Positions 9,789 to 18,701 of a stretch of DNA of 64,000 bases are shown here, piece after piece. A model generated the notes under the pieces. It was not told where the DNA came from. It did not search any database and worked only from the letters and a program-made list of their open reading frames with translations. Position 1 is the first letter of the stretch. Every line of letters begins with the position of its first letter. This stretch comes from Massilia sp. HP4 (GTDB lineage Bacteria; Pseudomonadota; Gammaproteobacteria; Burkholderiales; Burkholderiaceae_D), in NCBI RefSeq assembly GCF_005222695.1, contig NZ_STGG01000064.1, positions 186,001-250,000 of the forward strand, given 5' to 3'. The translations under genes and the position numbers were made by a program.

Positions 9789-9820
9789 GACGAAAGCGGA
9801 CCCACGGGTCCGCTTTCGTC
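9789..9820. terminator. Bidirectional terminator between the DUF4214 gene and adk
   Basis: A perfect 15-bp inverted repeat (GACGAAAGCGGACCC and its complement, two-base centre) lies between convergent genes, immediately after the DUF4214 stop and 18 bp before the adk stop. Confidence 0.7.
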
Positions 9821-9837
9821 ATGGGGCTGCCGTGCGC

Positions 9838-10494
9838 TTAGTTCGACAGCGCCGCGAACGCGTTGTCGCGCACCTGCTCGACCGGGCCGACGCCCGAGAT
9901 CTTGCGGTACTTCGGCGCGCCAGGCAGGCCCGACTCGGCCCACTTGCCGTAGTAGCCCAGCAGCACTTCGGTCTGGTTGTGGTAGACCTCCAGGCGCTTG
10001 GACACGGTCTCGGCCTTGTCGTCGTCGCGCTGGATCAGCGGCTCGCCGGTGACGTCGTCGACGCCTTCGTTCTTCGGCGGGTTGAACTTGACGTGGTACA
10101 CGCGGCCCGAGGCCGGGTGCGAGCGGCGGCCCGTCATGCGCTCGAGGATCATTTCGTCAGGCACGTCGATCTCGAGCACGTAGTCGATGGTGACGCCGCT
10201 GTCCTTCATCGCCTCGGCCTGGGCGATGGTGCGCGGGAAGCCGTCGAACAGGTAGCCGTTGGCGCAATCCGCATCCTTCAGGCGCTCCTTGACCAGGCCG
10301 ATGATGATGTCGTCCGAGACCAGCTGGCCGGCGTCCATCACTTTTTTCGCAGCCAGGCCCAGTTCGGTGCCCGCCTTGATCGCGGCGCGCAGCATGTCGC
10401 CGGTCGAGATTTGCGGGATGTTGAACTTTTCCTTGATGAAGTTTGCCTGGGTGCCCTTACCGGCGCCGGGTGCTCCTAACAGAATGAGACGCAT
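9838..10494 (-). CDS. adk: Adenylate kinase
   Basis: The 218-residue cytoplasmic enzyme interconverts ATP + AMP and 2 ADP. It shows the P-loop GAPGAGKGT (residues 7-15), the AMP-binding STGDMLR, the DGFPRT motif, and a long LID (GRRSHPASGRVYHVKFNPP) lacking the zinc cysteines. The length is standard. It is the last gene after the kdsB cluster, but a terminator-like hairpin in the 184-bp gap suggests its own promoter. Confidence 0.97.
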   Translation of the reverse strand: MRLILLGAPGAGKGTQANFIKEKFNIPQISTGDMLRAAIKAGTELGLAAKKVMDAGQLVSDDIIIGLVKERLKDADCANGYLFDGFPRTIAQAEAMKDSGVTIDYVLEIDVPDEMILERMTGRRSHPASGRVYHVKFNPPKNEGVDDVTGEPLIQRDDDKAETVSKRLEVYHNQTEVLLGYYGKWAESGLPGAPKYRKISGVGPVEQVRDNAFAALSN

Positions 10495-10589
10495 GAGTTT
10501 CCTGAAATTCTAGAAAATAATGAAAGTTTTTGGGGAATGGTGGAATGATGTTTGAGCTGCACTGACTTCCTTGACACGGAAGTTACCAC

Positions 10590-10614
10590 AAAAGTTGGCT
10601 TTCAAGCCAGTTTT
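10590..10614 (-). terminator. Terminator-like hairpin after kdsB
   Basis: A TGGCT/AGCCA stem with a four-base loop is flanked by A and T runs (AAAAGT...AGTTTT). It can act on either strand and most likely ends the exbB-kdsB transcript before adk. Confidence 0.5.
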
Positions 10615-10678
10615 GGGGGGCCTGCGGCAGGGAAATTTGATCCCGCGCAGACTTCCCATCGCTACTCTGCGGTTTGCA

Positions 10679-11431
10679 TCAAGACGGGTAATGCAGGCGG
10701 ACCCGAGCCAGGTCTTCCGGCGTGTCGACGCCGCCGGGCGGGGCATCCTGTGTGACATGCACCGCGATCGGGTAGCCATGCCACAGCACGCGCAGCTGTT
10801 CCAGCGCCTCGATGCCCTCGAGCGGCGAGACGTCCAGCTTCGGATAGGCCTGCAGGAAGGCATTGCTGTAGGCATAGAGCCCGATATGGCGCAGCGGGGC
10901 GTAGCCGAGCGGCAGCGAATCCTGGGTCGCGGCGAAGGCGTCGCGGTGCCACGGAATCGTGGCGCGCGAGAAGTACAGCGCGCGGCCCGTCTTGTCGAGC
11001 ACCACCTTGACGATATTCGGGTTGAACACCTCGGCAGCGTCCAGGATCGGATGCGCGCAGGTGGCCATCGGCGTATCGGCGTCGATGCGGGCGGCGCAGG
11101 CGGCCAGCAGGGACGGGTCGATCAGCGGTTCGTCGCCCTGCAGGTTGACCACGACCTCGTCTTCGTCCAGGCCCAGCACTTGCGCCACTTCGGCGATGCG
11201 GTCGGTGCCGGACGGATGGTCGGCGCGGGTCAGCACGGCACTGACGCCATGCGCGGCGCAGGCAGTGGCGATGTCTTCATGGTCGGTGGCGACGATGACG
11301 CGCGCCGCGCCGGACGCGCGCGCACGTTCGGCCACGCGCACCACCATGGGTTTGCCGCCCAGGTCGGCCAGCGGCTTGTTCGGCAGGCGGGTCGAGGCCA
11401 GGCGCGCCGGGATGATGACGGTAAAACCCAT
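10679..11431 (-). CDS. kdsB: 3-deoxy-manno-octulosonate cytidylyltransferase (CMP-KDO synthetase)
   Basis: The 250-residue cytoplasmic enzyme activates KDO with CTP for LPS inner-core synthesis. The N-terminal IPARLASTRLPNKPL motif is diagnostic, and VNLQGDEP binds the nucleotide/metal. It follows the Trm112 gene with a 3-bp gap, in the conserved lpxK-trm112-kdsB order. Confidence 0.96.
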   Translation of the reverse strand: MGFTVIIPARLASTRLPNKPLADLGGKPMVVRVAERARASGAARVIVATDHEDIATACAAHGVSAVLTRADHPSGTDRIAEVAQVLGLDEDEVVVNLQGDEPLIDPSLLAACAARIDADTPMATCAHPILDAAEVFNPNIVKVVLDKTGRALYFSRATIPWHRDAFAATQDSLPLGYAPLRHIGLYAYSNAFLQAYPKLDVSPLEGIEALEQLRVLWHGYPIAVHVTQDAPPGGVDTPEDLARVRLHYPS

Positions 11432-11434
11432 CGC

Positions 11435-11605
11435 TCAGGCGGGCTCGATCTTGCGGGCCTGGTCGGCCCACATGATCGGGATGCCGTCGCGGATCGGATA
11501 GGCCAGGCGGTCGGCGCGGCAGGTCAGTTCCTGCGCCTTTTTGTCGAGTTCAAGCGGTCCCTTGCACAAGGGGCAGACCAGGATATCAAGCAAGCGAGCG
11601 TCCAC
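11435..11605 (-). CDS. Trm112 family protein (YcaR-like)
   Basis: This short frame encodes 56 residues from a GTG start: MDARLLDILVCPLCKGPLEL, continuing to DRLAYPIRDGIPIMWADQAR. This matches the bacterial Trm112/YcaR family almost throughout; the first pair of zinc-binding cysteines (CPLC) is present. In eukaryotes Trm112 activates methyltransferases; the bacterial role is unsettled. Its start lies within the 3' end of lpxK (20-bp overlap), a GGAG precedes the GTG, and kdsB follows 3 bp later, so it is translationally embedded in the operon. Confidence 0.9.
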   Translation of the reverse strand: MDARLLDILVCPLCKGPLELDKKAQELTCRADRLAYPIRDGIPIMWADQARKIEPA

Positions 11606-12611
11606 GACATTTCTCCACGATTTGTTCGGCCAACGCAGGGTCGAGCTGCGCCGTGACCGGCACGACCCACAGGCGTGGATCGTCTTTTAGATGATCAATT
11701 TGCCGACATTTTACTGCATCCTTCTCGGTGATCAGGATGACATCGGCATCGACCGCCTTGAAAGGCTCGTCCAGGAAGTCGTGGTGGTCGGGCAGCGGCA
11801 GCCCGGCCACCGTCAAACCGGCCGCGCGCAGCATGGCGAAGAAGCGTCCCGGGTTGCCGATGCCGGCGGCGGCCACGATGCGTTTGTCGCGCAAGCCGGC
11901 CAAAGGGAGGCGCGCGCCGCCCTGCAGCGGTTCGGCGTATTCGCCGGCCAGGTGCATGCGCCACGGTTGTCCACCGACCGCGCGCGCCAGGCTCGGGGTC
12001 ACCTCGGGCGCATTCACAACCGTGAAGTCGCGCCGGCGCGATGGCGGTTCGCGCAAGGGGCCGGCCGGCAACAGCCAGCCATTGCCGACGCCGCGGCCGT
12101 CGAACAGGACGATCTCGACGTCGCGCGCCAGGGCGTAGTGCTGCAGGCCGTCGTCGGCGATCAGGACATCGACCTCGGGATGCGCCTGCAGCAGCGCCCT
12201 GCCCGCCTCCACGCGGCGGCGGCCGACCACGACCGGACAGCCGCCGCGGGCCGCGATCAGCAGCGGTTCGTCGCCGACTTCGCGCGGATCCGATTGCGGG
12301 GTGACGGCTTGCGGCGCGCCTTCCTGGCCGCCATGGCCGCGCGAGATCACACCGGGACGCAAGCCGGCCGCGCGCAGGCTCTCGGCCAGCCAGATCGTCA
12401 GCGGCGTCTTGCCGGTGCCGCCAATAAAAATATTGCCGACCACGATGACCGGCACCGGCAGGCGCCCGGCGCGCTTGACGCCCATGCGAAACAGCAGCAG
12501 GCGCAGGCTGGACAGACAACGGAACAGCAGCGCCACCGGCAGCAGCGCCCAGGCCAGCGGCCCGCGCCGGAGCCAGGCGCGGGTCAGGGTCGATTCGAGA
12601 GAGGAAGCCAT
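11586..12611 (-). CDS. lpxK: Tetraacyldisaccharide 4'-kinase
   Basis: The 341-residue inner-membrane kinase phosphorylates the 4' position of the lipid A disaccharide. The N-terminal hydrophobic helix (LAWALLPVALLFRCLSSL) anchors it. The Walker A motif is NIFIGGTGKTPL near residue 60, and the LIADDGLQHYAL motif follows. The length is typical. It lies between exbD and the Trm112 gene in the same direction. Confidence 0.96.
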   Translation of the reverse strand: MASSLESTLTRAWLRRGPLAWALLPVALLFRCLSSLRLLLFRMGVKRAGRLPVPVIVVGNIFIGGTGKTPLTIWLAESLRAAGLRPGVISRGHGGQEGAPQAVTPQSDPREVGDEPLLIAARGGCPVVVGRRRVEAGRALLQAHPEVDVLIADDGLQHYALARDVEIVLFDGRGVGNGWLLPAGPLREPPSRRRDFTVVNAPEVTPSLARAVGGQPWRMHLAGEYAEPLQGGARLPLAGLRDKRIVAAAGIGNPGRFFAMLRAAGLTVAGLPLPDHHDFLDEPFKAVDADVILITEKDAVKCRQIDHLKDDPRLWVVPVTAQLDPALAEQIVEKCRGRSLA

Positions 12612-12665
12612 GCGGGCGGAGGACAGCGATTGGAGCGCGGCGCGCGGGGCTGCGCGCCGTGGGGC

Positions 12666-13106
12666 TTATTTACCGGCGCCGGTCTGGGCCGCAAAGGTCA
12701 GCTTGTCGTAGCCGGCCACGCGCGCCGCTTCCAGCACATTGATCACCATCTGGTGCATCGCGAACTGGTCGGCGTTGACGATCACCACCGGGCTGGCCAC
12801 GACCTGGCCGTCGGCGGTGCGTGCGGCGTTCTTCATGTCCTGGGCCAGGCCGGCCACATGACTGAAGGCCACCGGCGTGCCGTTGACCGTGTAGTTGCCC
12901 TTGGCATCGATGGTGACGTTGATCTCGAACGGCTTCTCGGCCTGCTTCTCGGCCTCGGCGGTCGGCAAGGTGATCTGCAGCTCGGTGAACTTGCTGTAGG
13001 TGGTCGACACCATCACGAAGATCAGGACCACCAGCAGCACGTCGATGAACGGGATCAGGTTGATCTCGGGTTCTTCGCGCTTGCGGCCGCGGCGAAAGTC
13101 CATCAT
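12666..13106 (-). CDS. exbD: Biopolymer transport protein ExbD/TolR
   Basis: The 146-residue protein has one N-terminal membrane helix with the conserved pore aspartate (INLIPFIDVLLVVLIFVMV) and a periplasmic domain. It partners ExbB to convert proton-motive force into mechanical work on TonB or a similar protein. Its first bases overlap the exbB stop by 4 bp. No tonB is adjacent. Confidence 0.94.
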   Translation of the reverse strand: MMDFRRGRKREEPEINLIPFIDVLLVVLIFVMVSTTYSKFTELQITLPTAEAEKQAEKPFEINVTIDAKGNYTVNGTPVAFSHVAGLAQDMKNAARTADGQVVASPVVIVNADQFAMHQMVINVLEAARVAGYDKLTFAAQTGAGK

Positions 13107-13711
13107 TTGCGGGCACCGTGGACGACGTCGACCAGTTTCACCGCCTGCAGTTCCATCTCGACGATATAGGTGTCGACCAGGTTGCGGAAGTGGCGGTAGA
13201 AGACCAGGGCCGGCATTGCGATCGCCAGGCCGAAGCCGGTGTTGTACAGCGCCACCGAGATGCCGTGCGCCAGTTGCGACGGGTTGTTGCCGCCGGTCGG
13301 GGTCGAGGCGCCGAAGATCTCGATCATGCCGACCACCGTACCGAACAGGCCCATCAGCGGCGCCAGCGAAGCGATGGTGCCGAGGGTGGTGAGGAAGCGC
13401 TCCAGGTTCTGGGCCACGCCGCGGCCGGATTCCTCGATCGACTCCTTCATCACGTCGCGCGGGGCGTCGACATTGCGCAGCGCGGCGGCCAGCACGGTAC
13501 CGAGCGGCGAATTCTGTTCGAGCTTGTCCACGACCTCAGGGGTCACCTTGCCGCTGCGGTAGACGCGGATGACTTCATCGAGCAGGTTGCGGGGCAGGAT
13601 CTTCTCGCGGCGCAGGGTGATCATGCGTTCGACGATGAGGGCGACGGCAACGATCGACGCGACCAGCAGGAACCAGATAGGCCAGCCTGCGGCTTGGAAA
13701 ATGGCGAGCAA
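13103..13711 (-). CDS. exbB: MotA/TolQ/ExbB proton channel family protein
   Basis: The 202-residue protein has three membrane helices: WPIWFLLVASIVAVALIVE near the N-terminus, then two after residue 110 (TLGTIASLAPLMGLFGTVVG, and the helix around FGLAIAMPALVFYRHF). The conserved TolQ/ExbB signature is clear. The start is TTG, chosen because AGGAG lies six bases upstream. It is the first gene of the envelope operon; the ~1 kb non-coding repeat region begins just upstream. Confidence 0.93.
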   Translation of the reverse strand: MLAIFQAAGWPIWFLLVASIVAVALIVERMITLRREKILPRNLLDEVIRVYRSGKVTPEVVDKLEQNSPLGTVLAAALRNVDAPRDVMKESIEESGRGVAQNLERFLTTLGTIASLAPLMGLFGTVVGMIEIFGASTPTGGNNPSQLAHGISVALYNTGFGLAIAMPALVFYRHFRNLVDTYIVEMELQAVKLVDVVHGARK

Positions 13712-13785
13712 GAGATACTCCTGAGAGGAAAAAAATCAATTCGGCAATGTAGCAAGTTGGCAGCGAAGCGGCAAGTAGAGTTCTT

Positions 13786-14640
13786 CACAACTTCTGTGGA
13801 TAAAATTGTGCGCAATGCGCGCGAGGTGGGGCAAGTACCTTGATTTGTAAGGGCTTTCTGCGCCTGCGCAAGAAAATGGCAGTCTCATGACTTGGCTCAA
13901 ACGGAACGCGGCAGCACCAGTTGCTCGCTAGTACGATGTAGTTGCGAACAAATTCTGTGGACAAAATTGTGCGCAAGGGCGGCCGGGCTCAGCCAAGTAG
14001 CTGATTTCATTGAACTTAACCGTGGAGCTCAAATTACTGGCAGGGGAACGGTGCTGTACTTCGCATCGGGATTGCATTGGTTCCGCACATTTTTTGTGGA
14101 CAAAAGTGTGAGCAAGGCACCCTTTGTGACACTAAGTCTTTGATTTACCTCAATAAAATTGGACTGCTAAAAATATTGGCATAAGGCATTTTTTGCCAAG
14201 AATTGCTGCCGTAGAGCCGATTCCTGCCGTGTTTGTTCGGCCTGGGGAGCGCTTATGCACACAATATTCATCATGTGCACAATTTTTGTGGATAAGAATG
14301 TGAGAAAGCCGGAGCTTTCCTAGCTAAGTCTTTGATTTCATTAGCTTCGCATGAGCCTGCTCTAAAATCAGGCAGCGCCGGCTGGACTCATCTTGCAGCG
14401 ACGCTCAAGGTATCGGGCGCCGATCTCGTTATCCGTACCGTGCGAAAAGTCTGCACAGATTCTGTGGACAACTTTGTGATCAAGCCTTCGACTAGGGACT
14501 TAAGTCATTGATTCGTAACAATTCTACTTATCCTGCCCAATCCCTGCGCACTCCCCTCCCACATGGCCGAGTTCCCCACAGTTTTTGTGGATAAATCGCT
14601 CTCAAACGACATTACCTCATCGCTAAGCCATTGATTACAA
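13786..14640 (+). repeat. Array of six diverged DnaA-box-like units, ~65 bp each, in a 1-kb non-coding region
   Basis: The exbB-xseA gap (13712-14770) has no credible gene and is AT-richer than its surroundings. It carries six units at 13786-13850, 13947-14011, 14086-14148, 14278-14340, 14454-14518 and 14577-14640. Each has CACA (AACA in unit 2) nine bases before TGTGGAYAA (the complement of the DnaA box TTATCCACA, or one base different). In units 1-5 a TGTG begins exactly 12 bases after the box start. In all six a TGATT begins exactly 46 bases after the box start, usually as CTAAGTCNTTGATTT. Box starts are 13795, 13956, 14095, 14287, 14463 and 14586. The sequence between these anchors, and the 60-130 bp between units, is not conserved. 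A DnaA-binding or titration locus is one explanation; an undescribed intergenic repeat family is another. Confidence 0.85.
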
Positions 14641-14770
14641 ACAGATTTCAATAGATTGCATTGAAAAGCAGCAACATTGACCCGCGGCGGCAGCTGGGCC
14701 GTGAAGGAAAACGCTTGTGGTTTGCCGTTGGATGGATAATGATCGCTGTCCCAATTTTTGCCCACACGCC

Positions 14771-16132
14771 ATGCACCAATCGAACGACGCCGATCCCGCC
14801 TTCGCCGCCCCTGCCGTCCTGAGCGTGACCGCCCTGAACCAGCAGGTGGCGCGCCTGCTGGAGCGTTCGTTCCCGCTGGTGTGGATCGGTGGCGAGATCT
14901 CCAACTTCACCCGCGCCGCTTCCGGCCACTGGTATTTCACCTTGAAGGACGACGCGGCCCAGGTGCGCGCCGTGATGTTCCGCAGCCGCGCGCAGATGGC
15001 CGGCTTTACCCCGCGCGAAGGCGACAAGGTCGAGGTGCGCGCGCTGGTGACCCTGTACGGCGCGCGCGGCGACTACCAGATCAATGTCGAGGCGATCCGC
15101 CGCGCCGGCGTGGGGCAGCTGTATGAGGCTTTCCTGCGCCTGAAGGAAAAGCTGGCCGCGCAAGGCCTGTTCGACGCCGACCGCAAGCGTGCGCTGCCGC
15201 TGTTCGCGCGCAGCATCGGCATCGTCACCAGCCCCCAGGCCGCCGCCCTGCGCGACGTGCTGACCGCGCTGCGCCGGCGCGCGCCGCATGTGCGCATCGT
15301 GCTCTACCCTGCCCCGGTCCAGGGCCAGTTCGCGGCCGACAAGATCGCCGAGGCCATCATGACCGCCTCGCGCCGGGCCGAGGTCGACGTGCTGCTGGTG
15401 TGCCGCGGTGGCGGCTCGATCGAGGATTTGTGGAGCTTTAACGAGGAATGCGTGGCGCGCGCGATCGACGCCTGCGCGATTCCCGTGATCTCGGGCGTCG
15501 GCCACGAAACCGACGTCACCATCGCCGACTTCGCCGCCGACGTGCGCGCCGCCACCCCGACCGCGGCCGCCGAACTGGCCGCCACCCCGCGCGCCGACTG
15601 GCTGGCCTCGCTCGAAGGCGACGCCCTCGACCTGCAGCGCGCCATGGAGCGCCGCCTGCACGACGCCGGCCAGGGGCTGGACAACCTCAGCCGGCGCCTG
15701 CTGAATCCATCGGCCCAGATCGGCCACCAGCGTTTGAAACTCCTGTCGATGGCCACCGCGATGACCCATGCGGTCAAGCTGCCGGTCAACCGCCACAAGC
15801 TGGCGCTGGCCCAGCTGCAGCAGCGCTGGTCGCGTCATCGCCCCGATATGCGGGCGCTGCGCGCGCAATTGCTGTCCGACGGCCGCCACCTGAATGCCAG
15901 CCTGGGCAACCGCATCAAGCAGAACCGCGATGCGCTGGCCGGCCTGGCTGCCCAGCTGGAGTTGCTGAATCCGCAGCGCACGCTGGAGCGCGGCTATGCC
16001 ATCGTGCGCGACGGCAAGGGGCAGATCGTCCGCGATCCGGCCCAGATCCATGCGCGCGACACCTTGACGGTACGCCTGGCGGGCGGCAGCGCCGAGGTGG
16101 GCGTGGCCCAGGTCCAGAGCGTGCTCGAGTGA
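14771..16132 (+). CDS. xseA: Exodeoxyribonuclease VII large subunit
   Basis: The 453-residue subunit degrades single-stranded DNA together with XseB. The N-terminal OB-fold (VWIGGEISNFTRAASGHWYFTL) is followed by the conserved ALPLFARSIGIVTS segment and the catalytic domain motifs VCRGGGSIEDLW and PVISGVGHETD. The C-terminal GYAIV motif is present. ATG 14771 is preferred to an upstream in-frame codon at 14717, because homology begins just after it and the upstream residues look untranslated. xseB is not in the window. The six-unit repeat array lies just upstream. Confidence 0.95.
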   Translation: MHQSNDADPAFAAPAVLSVTALNQQVARLLERSFPLVWIGGEISNFTRAASGHWYFTLKDDAAQVRAVMFRSRAQMAGFTPREGDKVEVRALVTLYGARGDYQINVEAIRRAGVGQLYEAFLRLKEKLAAQGLFDADRKRALPLFARSIGIVTSPQAAALRDVLTALRRRAPHVRIVLYPAPVQGQFAADKIAEAIMTASRRAEVDVLLVCRGGGSIEDLWSFNEECVARAIDACAIPVISGVGHETDVTIADFAADVRAATPTAAAELAATPRADWLASLEGDALDLQRAMERRLHDAGQGLDNLSRRLLNPSAQIGHQRLKLLSMATAMTHAVKLPVNRHKLALAQLQQRWSRHRPDMRALRAQLLSDGRHLNASLGNRIKQNRDALAGLAAQLELLNPQRTLERGYAIVRDGKGQIVRDPAQIHARDTLTVRLAGGSAEVGVAQVQSVLE

Positions 16133-16250
16133 GCTGGGAACGGTGTGCAGGGGCTGCTGGTGATGCAAGCCTGCAACCTTGCTCCATATTGCGTAGAATA
16201 ACGGCGCTATAAGAACAGCAACCTTTCCCAACCACTAAGGAATCGCACAC

Positions 16251-16829
16251 ATGGAACACACCCTGCCGCCACTGCCGTATGCCAAGGACGCCCTGCAACC
16301 GCACATCTCGGCCGAGACCCTTGAATACCACCACGGCAAGCACCACCAGACCTATGTGACCAACCTGAACAACATGATCAAGGGCACCGAGTTCGAGAAC
16401 CTGTCCCTGGAAGAGATCATCAAGAAGTCGTCGGGCGGCGTGTTCAATAATTCGGCCCAGATCTGGAACCACACCTTCTTCTGGAACTGCCTGAGCCCGA
16501 ACGGCGGCGGCGCGCCGACCGGCAAGGCACTGGACGCGATCAACGCCAAATGGGGTTCGTTCGACAAGTTCAAGGAAGAGTTCAACAAGGCCGCACTGGG
16601 CAACTTCGGCTCTGGCTGGACCTGGCTGGTGCAAAAGGCCGACGGCAGCGTCGACATCGTCAACACCACCGGCGCCGGCACCCCGCTGACCACCGCCGAC
16701 GTGCCACTCCTGACCGCCGACGTCTGGGAACACGCCTACTACATCGACTACCGCAACGCCCGCGCCAAGTTCCTGGAAGCGTTCTGGAATGTCGCCAACT
16801 GGGAATTCGTGAACAAGAATTTCGTCTGA
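16251..16829 (+). CDS. sodB: Superoxide dismutase [Fe]
   Basis: The 192-residue cytoplasmic enzyme dismutates superoxide. The N-terminus LPPLPYAKDALQPHISAETLEYHHGKHH, split here as LPPLPYAKDALQPHISAETL and EYHHGKHH, contains the first metal histidine. HTFFWNCLSPNGGG is the Fe-type signature, and DVWEHAYYIDYRN supplies the last Asp and His ligands. TAAGGAA precedes the ATG. A strong terminator follows, so the gene is monocistronic or terminates xseA readthrough. Confidence 0.97.
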   Translation: MEHTLPPLPYAKDALQPHISAETLEYHHGKHHQTYVTNLNNMIKGTEFENLSLEEIIKKSSGGVFNNSAQIWNHTFFWNCLSPNGGGAPTGKALDAINAKWGSFDKFKEEFNKAALGNFGSGWTWLVQKADGSVDIVNTTGAGTPLTTADVPLLTADVWEHAYYIDYRNARAKFLEAFWNVANWEFVNKNFV

Positions 16830-16875
16830 ATGGGCTGACGGTCATGCCGGCGTCGGCATGATGCGTCGCCAGCAG

Positions 16876-16900
16876 GGGCCCGCCAGGTGCGGGCCCTTGT
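16876..16900 (+). terminator. Rho-independent terminator after sodB
   Basis: A perfect GGGCCCGC/GCGGGCCC stem with a five-base loop is followed by TTGTCATT. It sits 46 bp after the sodB stop; a second weaker hairpin (CATGCCGGCGTCGGCATG) precedes it. Confidence 0.7.
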
Positions 16901-17024
16901 CATTAGTCGCCTCCGCAGCCGCCACCACCTTCATCGGCCGCGCACCCGCTGTCGCCCTCTGAACCGCCAGTCACTACGACGCTATCGCCGCCCTGCGTCG
17001 AGGCCGGCGCCCCCTCTCCGTTGT

Positions 17025-18689
17025 CTACAGCTTCATGTCATAACTGACCGGCCCATCCCGGTAATCGGTCAGCCCCAGCCACTGCGACGGATACCCGACC
17101 GGCACCGGCGCCGGCGGCTGCCCCGCCCTGCCCGGCATATTGATGTAGCCGTCCGAATACCTCGCGATCAGCCGGTCGGCCAGTTCCCACCACGCTTCCA
17201 CGACCCCGGCCGCGTTCTGCTCGCACATCCGGGTCAGCGTGACGACGCTGCAGCCTTCCGCACATTGCCGGTCCCACGCATCGACCACCCTGGCCTGGCG
17301 CGCTTCGATCTCTCTTTGCAGTGGCAGGATGTCGCTTTGGCACATGCGCTGGTAATTGAGCCGCGCCCAGTTGGCCACGAAATCGAAGGCCCACCAGGCC
17401 GCGTCGCGGCTGAACTGCTGCGGGTCGCCGATCTCGTAAGCATGCGGCAGCTGCGCGACCTTGCTCGGGAACGGCACGAAGCAGCTGGTGTACGCCACGT
17501 CCGGCCCATACCACAGCATGCCGCGGGTCAGCTCCGGCGCATCGGGCCGGGTCTGGGCGACATAGGTATAACCCTGGTAGAAAATGGAGATCGCCCGTTC
17601 CCAGGCGCCATACAGCTTCTCTGACGACACATTGTTCTGCGCCCCATCGTAGGGCCCGATATACCGGTTCGGATCGCCATACGGCCCGGCCGCCACGCCG
17701 CGGGTCAGGTCGAACTGCGTGCCTTCGTAGTGGTCGCGGTAGAGCGCGATCACGTCCTCGCGCGTGAGCTTGGCGCGCGGCGCCACCGAGAACGGATAGT
17801 CGGTGGTATAGCCGCCGCCGCTGACCCATGGGCTCAGGCCCAGGTCCGGGTTGACGCGGTCGAACACGCGCCACACCCGGCGCAGCGAATAGTAGGGGTG
17901 CGCATACTCTCCCTCGCTGACCGCGCGCAGCCAGTCGACCGGTCCCTGGCCGGCCTTGGCCCAACCCACTTTCTCGAGGCCGGCCAGCAGCTTGTCGGAG
18001 AATACCTGCTCTTCGGCGCCGGGACGGATGTCGCGGATGCGGAATTCGTTGGCGGCCACGAACACCGTCCCATCCGGCACGCGCTGGGCGATCCAGGCCG
18101 AGTGGTATTCCTCGTCGGGCAAGGCGCACATCTCGAATACCCAGGCTTCTTTCTCGTCGCCCACCAGCAGGGTCTCGCCGGTCGAGAAATAGCCGTACTT
18201 GTCGATCAGGCCACCCATCGTCTCGACCGCCGCGCGCGCCGTCGTGCAGCGCTCCAGCGCCACCCGCGACAGCTCGGCGCTGTAGAACAGGCGGCAGTGC
18301 TTGCCGGTCTTTTCGGCGTCTTCCTGCGATACATGCGGCGGCTGGAAACGGGCGCCATTCGTGCACTCTCCCATCATGAGATTGTGCTCGTTCATGATGC
18401 CATAGCTGCCGTCGAAATAGGCGTAGGTGTGGGCCACTTGCGGGATGCGGCCGATCAGCGGCGTCTCTGGCCGGCCGGGCATCTCGTAGCCCGGACCGCG
18501 CTCCTTGCTCACCAGGCGCGGATAGGGGTCAATGCTGGCGTCGACCACGCCGCGCAGGCTGTTCGGTGCGTGGTGCCGGGCCGGGACGTAGATGATGCGC
18601 TGGTCCGACAACTCATTGTCGTCGGAATGCGTCACCATCATCGAACCGTCCGCCGTGGCGCCATTCGTGATGATCATCGTGGTGCACAT
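17025..18689 (-). CDS. C69 family peptidase (dipeptidase/secernin-like, Ntn hydrolase)
   Basis: The 554-residue protein begins MCTTMIITNGATADGSMMVT. In family C69 the Cys2 exposed after Met removal (or propeptide cleavage) is the N-terminal nucleophile. The DNELSDQRIIYVPA segment and the GECTNGARF motif fit the family. No signal peptide precedes the Cys, so it is cytoplasmic if that start is correct, and GGAGG five bases upstream supports the start. It lies 12 bp downstream of the PSD-family gene, so the two form a transcriptional unit. The substrate is unknown; dipeptides are the family norm. Confidence 0.85.
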   Translation of the reverse strand: MCTTMIITNGATADGSMMVTHSDDNELSDQRIIYVPARHHAPNSLRGVVDASIDPYPRLVSKERGPGYEMPGRPETPLIGRIPQVAHTYAYFDGSYGIMNEHNLMMGECTNGARFQPPHVSQEDAEKTGKHCRLFYSAELSRVALERCTTARAAVETMGGLIDKYGYFSTGETLLVGDEKEAWVFEMCALPDEEYHSAWIAQRVPDGTVFVAANEFRIRDIRPGAEEQVFSDKLLAGLEKVGWAKAGQGPVDWLRAVSEGEYAHPYYSLRRVWRVFDRVNPDLGLSPWVSGGGYTTDYPFSVAPRAKLTREDVIALYRDHYEGTQFDLTRGVAAGPYGDPNRYIGPYDGAQNNVSSEKLYGAWERAISIFYQGYTYVAQTRPDAPELTRGMLWYGPDVAYTSCFVPFPSKVAQLPHAYEIGDPQQFSRDAAWWAFDFVANWARLNYQRMCQSDILPLQREIEARQARVVDAWDRQCAEGCSVVTLTRMCEQNAAGVVEAWWELADRLIARYSDGYINMPGRAGQPPAPVPVGYPSQWLGLTDYRDGPVSYDMKL

Positions 18690-18701
18690 GGTGGCCTCCG
18701 C

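Noticed and set aside
13786..14640. CRISPR array
   Set aside because: The repeats share only short anchors, their spacing is irregular, and no cas genes are present.
13712..14770. Classical chromosomal oriC
   Set aside because: DnaA-box-like motifs are present but dnaA, dnaN, gyrB, rpmH and parAB are absent, so this was kept only as one hypothesis.
16904..17024. Gly/Cys-rich reading frame on the minus strand ending GGGGCGGD
   Set aside because: It has no usable start codon and a stop just upstream, and no slippery sequence joins it to the C69 gene.
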